Below are positions 30,627-38,906 of a stretch of DNA of 64,000 nt, one piece after another (positions within the stretch are counted from its first letter, which is position 1; each line of letters starts with the position of its first letter). Source of the DNA: Nocardia speluncae NBRC 108251. Its GTDB lineage: Bacteria > Actinomycetota > Actinomycetes > Mycobacteriales > Mycobacteriaceae. The notes beneath the pieces are model-generated. The model saw only the letters and a list, made by a program, of their open reading frames with translations. It had not been told where the DNA came from and searched no databases. The translations under genes and the position numbers were made by a program. The stretch is taken from positions 124,001 through 188,000 of the forward strand of contig NZ_BDBZ01000037.1 of NCBI RefSeq assembly GCF_001613245.1. Reading direction: 5' to 3'.

Positions 30627-31895
30627 GTGGAACGGACAACCTGCTTGGTGGCCGGCGGCGGGCCGGCGGGACTGATGCTGGGTCTCCTACTCGCCCGAGC
30701 CGGTGTCGAGGTCACCGTGCTGGAGAAGCACAAGGACTTCCTGCGCGATTTCCGTGGCGATACTGTGCACCCCACCACCCTCGACCTGCTCGACGAGCTG
30801 GGCCTCGGTGCCGAGTTCGCGAAACTGGGCGCCCGCGAGTTACGGCAGATCGTGTTACCGATCGCGGGCGGTACACAGCCGCTCGCGACGTTCGAGCACC
30901 TGCCCGGCCCGCACAAGTACATCGCGATGGTGCCGCAGTGGGACCTGCTGGACCTGCTGGCCCGCACCGCCGTACCGGAACCGACCTTTCATCTACGGAT
31001 GAGTACCGAAGCGACCGAACTGATCCGGGTCCAGGGCAAGGTCACCGGCTGCGCCTACCGGACGGCCGACGGCGCGACCGGCACGATCCACGCCGACCTC
31101 ACGGTGGCATGCGACGGCCGCGCCTCGGTGCTCCGGGCTTCGACCGGACTACCCGCGCGGAGCTGGCCGACACCGATGGACGTGTGGTGGTTCCGTCTCC
31201 CGCGCACCGCTACCGACCCCGCCGGAGCGCTCCCCGTCGTCACCGCGCGCCGCGCCGCCGTCATGCTCGACCGCGGCGGCTACTGGCAATGCGCCACACT
31301 CATCGCCAAGGGTGCCGACGCGGAAGCCCGGCGTGGCTCGGTCCAGGACATCATGCACAGCATGGCCGATGCCGCACCCTGGCTCGCCGACCGCCGCGAC
31401 GCCCTGACCGGCTGGGACGAGGTGAAGCTACTCGATGTCCGGCTGGATCGGCTGAGTACCTGGTACGTCGACGGCCTGCTCTGCCTCGGCGACGCGGCGC
31501 ACGCGATGTCCCCGGTCGGAGGCGTCGGCATCAATCTCGCGATCCAGGATGCCGTCGCCGCCGCCCGGATACTGGCCGCACCGTTGCTCGCGGGCACCAC
31601 GACGACCCGCGATCTGGCCCGGGTACAGCGCCGCCGCCTGATCCCGACTGCGGCGATCCAGGCCGTACAGCGGGTGCTGCACGCCCGCCTGATCATGCCG
31701 GCTCTCACCGGCCGGGTCGAGATCGCGGGCGCCCCGAGCGCTCCCCGGAGCCTGCGATTACTGCGCCGGACACCGGTGGTGCGCAGCATTCCTCCGTATC
31801 TACTCGGCCGCGGGGTGTTGCCCGAACACGCGCCGGATTTCGCGCGCCGTCCGCCCCCACGGACCGCCACCGGGCCGGACGAGCCGGGTACCTGA
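30627..31895 (+). CDS. FAD-dependent aromatic-ring-hydroxylase-type monooxygenase
   Basis: 422 residues from GTG 30627 behind AAGGAGG. The N-terminal VAGGGPAGLMLGLLLARAG is the GxGxxG FAD site with the following Glu of VLEK; FRGDTVHP follows, and the second FAD motif is CLGDAAHAMSPVGGVGIN near residue 290. This is the PHBH-type group A flavoprotein monooxygenase fold, which hydroxylates aromatic or polyketide substrates with NAD(P)H. Length is shorter than rifampicin monooxygenases. The substrate is unknown. Confidence 0.92.
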   Translation: MERTTCLVAGGGPAGLMLGLLLARAGVEVTVLEKHKDFLRDFRGDTVHPTTLDLLDELGLGAEFAKLGARELRQIVLPIAGGTQPLATFEHLPGPHKYIAMVPQWDLLDLLARTAVPEPTFHLRMSTEATELIRVQGKVTGCAYRTADGATGTIHADLTVACDGRASVLRASTGLPARSWPTPMDVWWFRLPRTATDPAGALPVVTARRAAVMLDRGGYWQCATLIAKGADAEARRGSVQDIMHSMADAAPWLADRRDALTGWDEVKLLDVRLDRLSTWYVDGLLCLGDAAHAMSPVGGVGINLAIQDAVAAARILAAPLLAGTTTTRDLARVQRRRLIPTAAIQAVQRVLHARLIMPALTGRVEIAGAPSAPRSLRLLRRTPVVRSIPPYLLGRGVLPEHAPDFARRPPPRTATGPDEPGT

Positions 31896-32019
31896 CATCC
31901 GAACTCAGCGTTTCCGATGCTGCGCAACGCGGCGTCGCCGGGATGGTGGCGGACGCTGAGGGTGGTACCGAATCTGTGACAACCAGCAGAAGAAGTCTCG
32001 AAGTCAGTCGAGGGAACAC

Positions 32020-33141
32020 CTAGTTCCTTTCGACACGAAGGGTGTCGCGGGCATTGAGGGGTTGCCGGAACTCGGTGAAAAGAAGCGCTACCAGCTCGCC
32101 GCGGCTGCTGACGTCGACTTTGTCGAAGATGGCCTTCAAGTGATCACGGACCGTGTGCGGTGACAGGTGCAGCTGGGCGGCTATTTCGCGGGTCGACACA
32201 CCGCGCGCGACGAGTTCGATGACGTCGAGTTCGCGGCGGGTCAATTCGAAGGCGGCCGTCACCAATGCGGCGATCTCGGAGGGTTTGGCGGGTTCGATGA
32301 CCAGCGCGGTCGAACTGCCGCTGCCGTCGGCGGCGCGCAAGCACGACGCATGGCAGACCAGCCAGTGGCCGGTACTGGCGCGGATCCGGATGCGGGCGCT
32401 GCCGCCGGTGAGCCGGGCTCGACCGGCCGTACTGAGAATCCATACCGGCAGCGGGATCTCGATGCCGAGCGGTGTGGTGGTGGACGGGCCAGGCGGCATC
32501 CGGTCCATGAGTTCCCGGGCTTCGTCGTTGAGCGACACCAGATTGCCGTCGGCGTCGAAGAGCAACATGCCGGGCGCTCGGGCAGTGTCTTCCGGCGTCG
32601 CCGCGGTCGAGGGTTGGAGGTAAGAACGTAGCCGCTGTGCCAGTGGGGCGGAAAGGGATTGGATGAACGCGATATCGGTGGCGTCGAATTCGGCGCGTCC
32701 GCGCTCCCGGAACAAGCTGAGCTGACCCCAGGGTTGGCCGTCGATTCGGAAGACCGCGCGTAGTTCATCCTCGAGACCACGGGGGCACATGAAATTACGG
32801 TAGAGCGGGCTACGGGCTGGGTTGCGCCCAGTCGCAGCCTGTAAGCCCACAACCGGGACCGTTGCGTGCGCCAGGTCGCGGAAGCGATTGACGTGTTCGG
32901 CGAACAGTTCCGATTCCCAGTAGGTGCCGCAGCCGCCCTCGTGCAGGTTCTCCACCCGTACCGGGGCAGTGGTCAAGCCATTGATCGGATCGGTGGCCAC
33001 CCACACCGCGGCGTCGAAGGGCACGATGCGGCGCAGGCGTGTGGAGGTGTCGGCGAACAGCGTGTGCGGGTCCGGTGCGGCCGCGATGTCGCTCAGCATT
33101 GCCACTTTCGCATGGCGGGCCGGTGTGGTCATGCCTGCCAT
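32020..33141 (-). CDS. LuxR-family transcriptional regulator with N-terminal sensor domain
   Basis: 373 residues. The C-terminal LuxR HTH is clear: FELTRRELDVIELVARGVST, REIAAQLHLSPHTVRDHLKA and IFDKVDVSSRGELVALLF. The N-terminal 190 residues look like a GAF-type domain, followed by a PAS-like stretch (GMLLFDADGNLVSLNDEARE), a layout common in actinobacterial one-component LuxR regulators. ATG 33141 is used; ATG 33132 is possible. It diverges from the FAD/NAD(P)-binding protein gene, with related palindromes between them at 33170-33225. Confidence 0.92.
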   Translation of the reverse strand: MAGMTTPARHAKVAMLSDIAAAPDPHTLFADTSTRLRRIVPFDAAVWVATDPINGLTTAPVRVENLHEGGCGTYWESELFAEHVNRFRDLAHATVPVVGLQAATGRNPARSPLYRNFMCPRGLEDELRAVFRIDGQPWGQLSLFRERGRAEFDATDIAFIQSLSAPLAQRLRSYLQPSTAATPEDTARAPGMLLFDADGNLVSLNDEARELMDRMPPGPSTTTPLGIEIPLPVWILSTAGRARLTGGSARIRIRASTGHWLVCHASCLRAADGSGSSTALVIEPAKPSEIAALVTAAFELTRRELDVIELVARGVSTREIAAQLHLSPHTVRDHLKAIFDKVDVSSRGELVALLFTEFRQPLNARDTLRVERN

Positions 33142-33169
33142 CCTGCTGGGTTCACCGCTTGTCCGCCCT

Positions 33170-33225
33170 CCCTCATATGAGGGGGAACCGGCATTTCGTC
33201 CCGCGCATTCCCCTCATTCGGGGGA
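33170..33225. promoter_or_regulatory. Paired inverted repeats between luxR-type and oxidoreductase genes
   Basis: CCCTCATATGAGGG (33170-33183) is a perfect 14-bp palindrome, and TCCCC/GGGGA flanks TCATTCG at 33209-33225. Both contain CCCTCAT, with starts 41 bp apart (about four helical turns). The position in the divergent promoter region fits operators for the adjacent LuxR regulator or another dimeric regulator. Confidence 0.6.
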
Positions 33226-33293
33226 TGGGATCGGAAGCCGGCAGCACGGACGCTGGTCGAGGCATCGGACGGTGCCGGACAAGGAGTTGTGCC

Positions 33294-34757
33294 ATGCGTA
33301 TCGGATTGGTTGGGGCCGGAGCTGCCGGAGTCGGGCTGCTCGACGCACTCGCAGCGACGGAAGGAAGGCCGGACAGCATCATGGTATTCGATGGCTCACC
33401 GGCGGTGTGGCGAGGACGCCCATATCAGCCGGATGTCGAGGCGGTGCGGGTGAACGCGCCACCCGTGATCATGTCGATTCGGGCCGCAGACCCGACGCAC
33501 TACCAGCGGTGGCTGGAGTCACATACCGACGCGGCGGGCTACCGCGACGAAGCGCTGGGGCAGATTCTGGTGCCGCGCGCACGCTACGGCGAATACCTCG
33601 AGGACACGGCCCGAGCGGCGATCGACGCACTACGCAGCGCTGACTGGCAGGTGAGTGTCGTCAACTCCCGCGTCACCGGATTCACGCGGCGCGCCGAGGA
33701 TGGTGGCGCGCTGTTGCACACCGAGGGCGGCGCCCGGGTGCCTGTCGACCGCGCGGTGCTGGCGGTCGGAAACGGCCGCCCCCACGACCACTACGGCCTG
33801 ACCGGCGCACCCGGGTATGTGAACGAGCCCTACCCCATGGCCCGCACGCTCGCCGATATCGAGCCCGGAGCGCATGTGGCGGTGATCGGCAGCGGGTTGA
33901 CTGCCGTCGACAGCGCAGCCACCTTGGCGGCGAAGGGGCACACCGGCCCGATCAGTTTCGTATCCCGCAGCGGGACACTGCCGTCCGTGCAGAAGCGCCC
34001 GGCCCGACTGGAGTTGCGGCATCTCACCCCCGCTGCGGTCCTTGCCGCAGCCACCAGCGGAGCTCTCACCTTCGACCATCTCGCCGGCCTCATGCGCGCC
34101 GAACTTGCCGGCCTGGGCCAGGATTTCGACACCTTCGCCGCCGAGATCCTGGCCACCGAATCCGAACCGCCCGTCGACCGGCTGCGCCGGCAATTGGCGG
34201 AGGTCGAGTCCCCGCACCATGGGTCGCGACTACTCACGATGGCCATTCGCGTGGCCGGACCACTGGCCTGGCAACTGCTGCCGGAGTCCGATCGAAGCAT
34301 GTTGCGAGATCGGCATTTCCGCACCATCAACGGCCTGAGTTCACCGATGGTGCCGCACAACGCGAAGATCATCCTGCGCCTCCTGGATTCGGGACAGCTA
34401 CGCCTGCGGCCCGGGGTGACCGAGATCGAGGCGCGGCCGAGCGGCGGCTTCACGATCGTCGACGGACGCCGGTGGACCGCCGATGTGGTCGTCAATGCCG
34501 TCAACCCGACCGCGTATACAACACCTGCCGACACCGAACCGCTGATCAACGCGCTACTCGCGGCCGGTGCCGCCGAACTCCATCCGACGGGTGGACTGAC
34601 CGTCGACCGAGATACCCGCGCCACATCGATACACGGCCACCCGGACCCGACCTGGCACGTACTCGGCAACCTGGCCGCCGACTCCATGTTCATCGCCACC
34701 AACCCACCCGGCCTGGCTGCCGAGGCAAACCGGCTGGCCCGCATACTGGCGGCGTAG
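33294..34757 (+). CDS. FAD/NAD(P)-binding protein
   Basis: 487 residues from ATG 33294 with AAGGAG upstream. IGLVGAGAAGVGLLDALAA is an N-terminal dinucleotide site, and VAVIGSGLTAVDSAATLA is a second one near residue 200, as in FAD-NAD(P)-binding proteins of the PF13454 type. The segment AVRVNAPPVIMSI and the C-terminal FIATNPPGLAAEANRLAR fit the family. Such proteins are predicted flavin oxidoreductases or N-hydroxylase-like enzymes. It is probably controlled by the divergent LuxR gene. Confidence 0.88.
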   Translation: MRIGLVGAGAAGVGLLDALAATEGRPDSIMVFDGSPAVWRGRPYQPDVEAVRVNAPPVIMSIRAADPTHYQRWLESHTDAAGYRDEALGQILVPRARYGEYLEDTARAAIDALRSADWQVSVVNSRVTGFTRRAEDGGALLHTEGGARVPVDRAVLAVGNGRPHDHYGLTGAPGYVNEPYPMARTLADIEPGAHVAVIGSGLTAVDSAATLAAKGHTGPISFVSRSGTLPSVQKRPARLELRHLTPAAVLAAATSGALTFDHLAGLMRAELAGLGQDFDTFAAEILATESEPPVDRLRRQLAEVESPHHGSRLLTMAIRVAGPLAWQLLPESDRSMLRDRHFRTINGLSSPMVPHNAKIILRLLDSGQLRLRPGVTEIEARPSGGFTIVDGRRWTADVVVNAVNPTAYTTPADTEPLINALLAAGAAELHPTGGLTVDRDTRATSIHGHPDPTWHVLGNLAADSMFIATNPPGLAAEANRLARILAA

Positions 34758-35061
34758 CCGATCGCCCTGCCCGGCAGCCGCGCCCCCGCAGCAGGCCGAT
34801 GTCGGCGGCACCGGCTCAGGCCGGGTCCAGTGGGTGGATCGAGGCGAGTTCGGCCGGCCAGGGGGGTCATCCAGCCCGCCGGGTTGTCGATGGGCGCCCG
34901 CCCGCCGATGCCGGCCGGCTTTCACACCGGCAGGTAGCAGTGGTTTCGGGATCGCCCACTGGGCATCGGTCAGATTCGCACGGCAAAAGGTTGCGCTTTC
35001 GCGTGGTGAGTATGCCGGTCCGCCGACCGCAGGCAGTGGAGGGAGACCGGGCGTGATGCCG
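34758..35061. other. Intergenic region between convergent oxidoreductase and SDR genes
   Basis: 304 bp between two converging genes; nothing recognisable. Confidence 0.5.
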
Positions 35062-35949
35062 TTACGAAGATCGTTTCCGCCGAGCGCGCAGTCGACCGAG
35101 AAGGGACCAGGTGATCATCTTGGTGGTGGCGACCACGCCATAGGAGACACCGTCCGAGTAGGGTTCGTCGCTGCGGAGGGTGGCGTCCGCTCCGCCGTCG
35201 ATGAAAATGATCTGGCCCGCCATGAAGGAGTTTTCCGCACTGACTGCCCAAGCGATCGCATCGGCTATGGGTTGGACAGGGCCGGGAAAACCGAGTGGTT
35301 GAGGAAGTGCCTCGGCGAGTACTTTGACTCGAGCGGAATCGGTCAGCATGGTTCGACGAGCGGTGTCGGTATCGACGATTCCCGGAGCGATTACGTTGAC
35401 CGGTATACCGCTACCTGCCCAATCTTCGCCTGCGGCATGCCGCCTCACCCAACGATTGAGCGCGATCTTGGTAGACCGGTAGATCACCGCGCCCCGCTTG
35501 CGTGCTACGGCCCGCTGGGCCGCTGCAACCGCGGCAGCCTCGTCGCCACCGAGTGCCGCTGCCACCAGATCCGAGTCTCCCGATGACAGCGAAGAGGCCG
35601 ACGAGACCAGCACGACCCGGGGCGCGGCGGATTCGAGCAGCGATGGCCGAAGGCCCTGCAGTACCGCGAGGGTTCCGAAGTAGTTGACGCTGACCGTCGC
35701 CGGTGTCGGGGCGGCAATGCCGGCGACCAGTGCCAGCCCGTCGATGCCGGTGGAGGCGAGCCGGGTCACGCTCTCGACGAGGGCTTGCCGGCCGTTCGCT
35801 GTGCCGATGTCGGCCCGGACGTCCATATCCTCGCCGACACCGCAACGGATCACCAGCCCTCCCGCTTCCTCCAGGGTTCGCGCGGCTTCGGCGCCGATAC
35901 CGCTATCGGCGCCGGTAACTACGTAGGTGCGTTTCCTGTGGTCGCTCAT
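35062..35949 (-). CDS. Short-chain dehydrogenase/reductase
   Basis: 295 residues. TGADSGIG (residues 12-19) is the cofactor site, VLVSSASS the catalytic Ser region, and Tyr 157 with Lys 161 (YRSTK) the catalytic pair. MAGQIIFIDGGAD is the usual C-terminal SDR motif. Compared with classical SDRs it is shortened between strands and carries a 30-residue basic C-terminal extension, as in 3-alpha-hydroxysteroid-dehydrogenase-like proteins. A perfect 38-bp palindrome lies 15 bp upstream of the start, so it is likely under tight repression. Confidence 0.92.
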   Translation of the reverse strand: MSDHRKRTYVVTGADSGIGAEAARTLEEAGGLVIRCGVGEDMDVRADIGTANGRQALVESVTRLASTGIDGLALVAGIAAPTPATVSVNYFGTLAVLQGLRPSLLESAAPRVVLVSSASSLSSGDSDLVAAALGGDEAAAVAAAQRAVARKRGAVIYRSTKIALNRWVRRHAAGEDWAGSGIPVNVIAPGIVDTDTARRTMLTDSARVKVLAEALPQPLGFPGPVQPIADAIAWAVSAENSFMAGQIIFIDGGADATLRSDEPYSDGVSYGVVATTKMITWSLLGRLRARRKRSS

Positions 35950-35964
35950 GACACCCTTACATCA

Positions 35965-36002
35965 TTGATTGCACTAGTGTATTTATACACTAGTGCAATC
36001 AA
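35965..36002. promoter_or_regulatory. Perfect 38-bp palindrome upstream of the SDR gene
   Basis: 18-bp arms TTGATTGCACTAGTGTAT and ATACACTAGTGCAATCAA are separated by TT. The AT-rich core in GC-rich DNA and the position directly upstream of the ATG fit a TetR/PadR-type operator overlapping the promoter. The sequence contains the near-palindrome TGCACTAGTGTA in each arm, so two dimers could bind. No TetR gene is adjacent. Confidence 0.8.
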
Positions 36003-36464
36003 TTGCTGGGCTGCCGTAGGCGATGCCGGGAGGTTTCCAGCCCGCGCGAACGGTCGATGTGGACGCGCGCCCTGGAGGCCGAACCAGTCCCGGCCTACCG
36101 CGAGTCGGGAGTCACGCCGACGGGGCTGGTACGACCCCGCCGGGATACCGGTCTACGACCTGAACTGTGGCCACGCCAGACACGAGACGAGAGCTCGCGA
36201 TGACCGGCCGGGCAGAGTCCTCGCCTGTGCGGGCAACACCGCCTCCAAACGCAACCGGTGTTCGTCGTCAGATCTCCACAAGCCATCCCGTGATCGGTTT
36301 CACGCGTCTGATCAACGCCCCATGCTCAGGGGGCTTTCAGGTGTTGGCTCCGGTCGCATCCGGAAGATCCCCCTTTGACCTCAACCACACTCGAGGTCAT
36401 ACGGTCTCTTCACGACCTGCACGACGTGCAGGCTCCGCACCGAAGTACCAGAAGGGGACACCAC
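36003..36464. other. Intergenic region between SDR operator and MarR gene
   Basis: About 460 bp. The usual neighbour of such an operator, a regulator gene, is missing. The only recognisable item is the MerR-type promoter site at 36375-36404. Confidence 0.5.
36375..36404 (+). promoter_or_regulatory. MerR-type promoter/operator before the MarR gene
   Basis: TTGACC (-35) begins at 36375. TGACCTC (36376-36382) and GAGGTCA (36393-36399) form an inverted repeat, followed by CATACGGT as a plausible -10 at a long spacing. A palindrome sitting between -35 and -10 with TTGACCTCAA at its left edge is the hallmark of MerR/SoxR-family activated promoters. Confidence 0.6.
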
Positions 36465-36932
36465 ATGACGACCCAGCAGATCTCCGACGCCGAACTCGCC
36501 GGACAGCCCGCTGCATATTGGACCGGTGTCGCCTACGAAGCGCTCATTGCGTACACCCGGACCCAGCAAGCCGAAAAGGGCTACACCCAGCCCCAGTTCT
36601 GGCTGCTGCGCAATCTCTCGGAGAACGACATCTCACCAGACGGCGAGGGAATGACCCTTCCCGAGCTGCAGGTGGCCATGACCTCCTACATACGGCCCGA
36701 GGATGACCTCGCGGCGGAGGCCGAGGTGCTCGTGGAGCGCGGCTGGCTGACCCGGGATGCCGAGGACCGGCTGTGGCTGACCAAGGAGGGGGAACAGGCC
36801 CGCGTCGACCTCGCGCGCAACGCCCCCGCGATCCGCGCCGCCCTCCACGAGGGCATCGACGACGCCGACTACGTCACCACTCTGAAGGTGCTCCAGCAGC
36901 TGATCCGCAACTCCGGCGGGACGGCCGCCTAA
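36465..36932 (+). CDS. MarR-like winged-helix regulator
   Basis: 155 residues from ATG 36465 behind AAGGGG; an upstream in-frame ATG at 36375 coincides with the promoter and is rejected. The winged-helix region includes YTQPQFWLLRNLSEN, TLPELQVAMTSYIRPEDD and a wing-like WLTRDAEDRLWLTKEGEQA, then a C-terminal helix. This looks like the Streptomyces-type MarR-like proteins with an early YTQPQFWLLRNL segment. Downstream a stem-loop ends the transcript. Confidence 0.85.
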   Translation: MTTQQISDAELAGQPAAYWTGVAYEALIAYTRTQQAEKGYTQPQFWLLRNLSENDISPDGEGMTLPELQVAMTSYIRPEDDLAAEAEVLVERGWLTRDAEDRLWLTKEGEQARVDLARNAPAIRAALHEGIDDADYVTTLKVLQQLIRNSGGTAA

Positions 36933-36939
36933 CAGACGG

Positions 36940-36966
36940 CGGGGCCGGGCACAGCACCCGGCCCCG
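36940..36966. terminator. Stem-loop terminator after the MarR-like gene
   Basis: Ten-bp stem CGGGGCCGGG / CCCGGCCCCG with a 7-base loop, 8 bp after the stop. Confidence 0.65.
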
Positions 36967-37084
36967 GGGTCGTGGCAGGTCAAATGACACCGCTGCCCAT
37001 CGAGGTCACCGCCGCATGCGCACCCCGCCCGGTCTCCCGCGCGAGGAGCACCGGGGGTAACGCCGGTAGCGAAGATCACCCGTC

Positions 37085-38089
37085 CTACGCTCGGTCGCCG
37101 ATCGACCTGTCGCAGACGAGTCCGTTTCCGGTCGCTCGTGTGGCGGCGAGGAGCCCGGATCCCCAGTCCTTCATGAGGTCGATGGCTTCGGGTGGTCCGT
37201 GCACGATGAACGGTGCACCGATCGAGACGAGGCAGAAGGCCGCCCAGTCCAGGGATTCGGCGGCGATATGGACCTCGCACGAGCCGGAGTCGATGGCGGT
37301 GACGGTGCCGTAGTGGACGATTTCGGCTCTGACGCGTTCGGCGCGAGCCTGGATGGTGGCGTGCACCCGGTACTGCGATGGCATCGACCCGATCCGGTCG
37401 CGGACATATTCCACCGGATCGCCGCCGGGCAGGCGGCGCGGTGCGAATCGTGCGCCGGTGCGGCGTGGTTGCGCGATCCGGTCGATCCGGAAGGTGCGCC
37501 AGTCGGTGCGATCGACATCCCAGGCCACCAGGTAGAGGCGGCTTTCGACATTGACGATCTGATGCGGTTGGACGGTGCGCTGCGAAGTGGCCGCGTCGCT
37601 GCCGCGGTAGGAGAACGAGACGGTATCGGCGTCCCGGCAGGCAAGCGCGAGGGTGGTCAACGCGGTGACATCGTCGATCCCGGCCCGATGGTATCCATCA
37701 CCGGTGGGTGTCGCGACGGCCCGCAGACTGTCGATCCGGCGACGGATACGAGCGGGAAGGACCTGGACGATCTTGGCCATGGCACTCATAGCGGCTTCCG
37801 CGGAGGCGGGATGGACGCCGGTGGCGATCTCCTTCAGCCCCAGCACCGTCGCGGCGGCCTCCTCCTCCCCCAGGACCAGTGGCGGCAGGCAGGCACCCGC
37901 ACTGAGCTGATAGCCGCCGCCGGTCCCGCGCGTCGTGACGATCGGATAACCGATCTCCTGGAGACCGAGCACGTCACGCCGGACGGTCCGCTCACTGACA
38001 TCGAGCCGGCGCGCGAGGTCGGCACCGGACCAGTGGCGACGGCTTTGCAGGAGACCGAGAAGCTCGAGAGTGCGAGTGCTGGTGGACAC
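37085..38089 (-). CDS. YafY-type HTH/WYL-domain transcriptional regulator
   Basis: 334 residues from GTG 38089; an ATG at 38119 is possible. An N-terminal HTH_11 domain (LARRLDVSERTVRRDVLGLQ, then YPIVTTRGTGGGYQL) is followed by a linker and a WYL domain (QPHQIVNVESRLYLVAWDVD, then TFRIDRIAQPR). Family members bind nucleotides or small ligands and often repress a divergent gene, here the VOC protein at 38173. Confidence 0.92.
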   Translation of the reverse strand: MSTSTRTLELLGLLQSRRHWSGADLARRLDVSERTVRRDVLGLQEIGYPIVTTRGTGGGYQLSAGACLPPLVLGEEEAAATVLGLKEIATGVHPASAEAAMSAMAKIVQVLPARIRRRIDSLRAVATPTGDGYHRAGIDDVTALTTLALACRDADTVSFSYRGSDAATSQRTVQPHQIVNVESRLYLVAWDVDRTDWRTFRIDRIAQPRRTGARFAPRRLPGGDPVEYVRDRIGSMPSQYRVHATIQARAERVRAEIVHYGTVTAIDSGSCEVHIAAESLDWAAFCLVSIGAPFIVHGPPEAIDLMKDWGSGLLAATRATGNGLVCDRSIGDRA

Positions 38090-38172
38090 ACCCCCGAGGC
38101 TAGGCGCCCTTGTGGCCATATCCTGTCCGCAACTGCGGCGAATCTGGGGGGCACCAACCGAAAGGAGACAGT

Positions 38173-38757
38173 ATGTCCACCACTCCCGCCGTCCCCCCGG
38201 CGCCCGCCGGATCCGCGACGGTCGACCCCTTCATCTGGACCGACGACGCGGCAGGTCTGCTCGACTTCCTGGTCGATGTGTTCGGGGCGATCGAGGTCCC
38301 CGAAGCGCGGACCGCCGATACCGACGGCCTGATTCTGCATTCCGAACTGCGGATAGGCGATTCGACGCTGACGATCGCCGACCGCAAACCGGACTGGCCG
38401 TATATGCCGTCCTTCGTCCGTGTATACGTCGACGATCCGGCCGCCACGCTGAAAAGAGCCGCCGCGCGTGGTGCGCGGATCGTCACCGAGCCGACAGATT
38501 TCTGGGGCGACGTACTGTCGCGCTTCGCCGATCCGTTCGGCCACCTGTGGTGGGTGTACAAGCACAATCCGGATAACGCATCCTGGGAGGAAGGATCGGC
38601 GGACGGAACCGGCGGAGGCGACTGGGGGCAGGCCGATTCCGCCGAGGCCGGTGCGGGCGAGCAGTCCTGGGAGTCGTTCGCGACACCGGAGTTGACCGCC
38701 GTTCATTCCTCGCTCATGGAAGCGATGGCGTCACTGCGGGATCCGCGCACCCGCTGA
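38173..38757 (+). CDS. Glyoxalase/VOC-superfamily protein
   Basis: 194 residues from ATG 38173, preceded by AAAGGAGAC. PFIWTDDAAGLLDFLVDVFG, then SELRIGDSTLTIAD and the C-terminal FADPFGHLWWVYKH match the VOC fold as in PhnB-like proteins. The C-terminal 50 residues are acidic and Gly-rich, outside the domain. It diverges from the WYL regulator and ends at a strong stem-loop. Substrate unknown. Confidence 0.9.
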   Translation: MSTTPAVPPAPAGSATVDPFIWTDDAAGLLDFLVDVFGAIEVPEARTADTDGLILHSELRIGDSTLTIADRKPDWPYMPSFVRVYVDDPAATLKRAAARGARIVTEPTDFWGDVLSRFADPFGHLWWVYKHNPDNASWEEGSADGTGGGDWGQADSAEAGAGEQSWESFATPELTAVHSSLMEAMASLRDPRTR

Positions 38758-38767
38758 CCTATCGGCT

Positions 38768-38800
38768 ATGCCCTGCGGCCTCGTATGTGCCGCAGGGCAT
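38768..38800. terminator. Stem-loop terminator between VOC and ABC genes
   Basis: Perfect 12-bp inverted repeat ATGCCCTGCGGC / GCCGCAGGGCAT with a 9-base loop, 10 bp after the VOC stop. Confidence 0.75.
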
Positions 38801-38906
38801 TCGGCATTTCCGGGGCAAGGACTTCCGGGCCACCCTTTCGGCTTGTGGCCGTATACCGTCCGTAACGGAGGTTTTGATCGTCCTGTTCCCCATCGAGAGG
38901 CAGGAC

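Noticed and set aside
32010..32040. Possible hairpin between the convergent FAD monooxygenase and LuxR genes
   Set aside because: Only imperfect pairing, partly inside the LuxR coding end; not convincing as a terminator.
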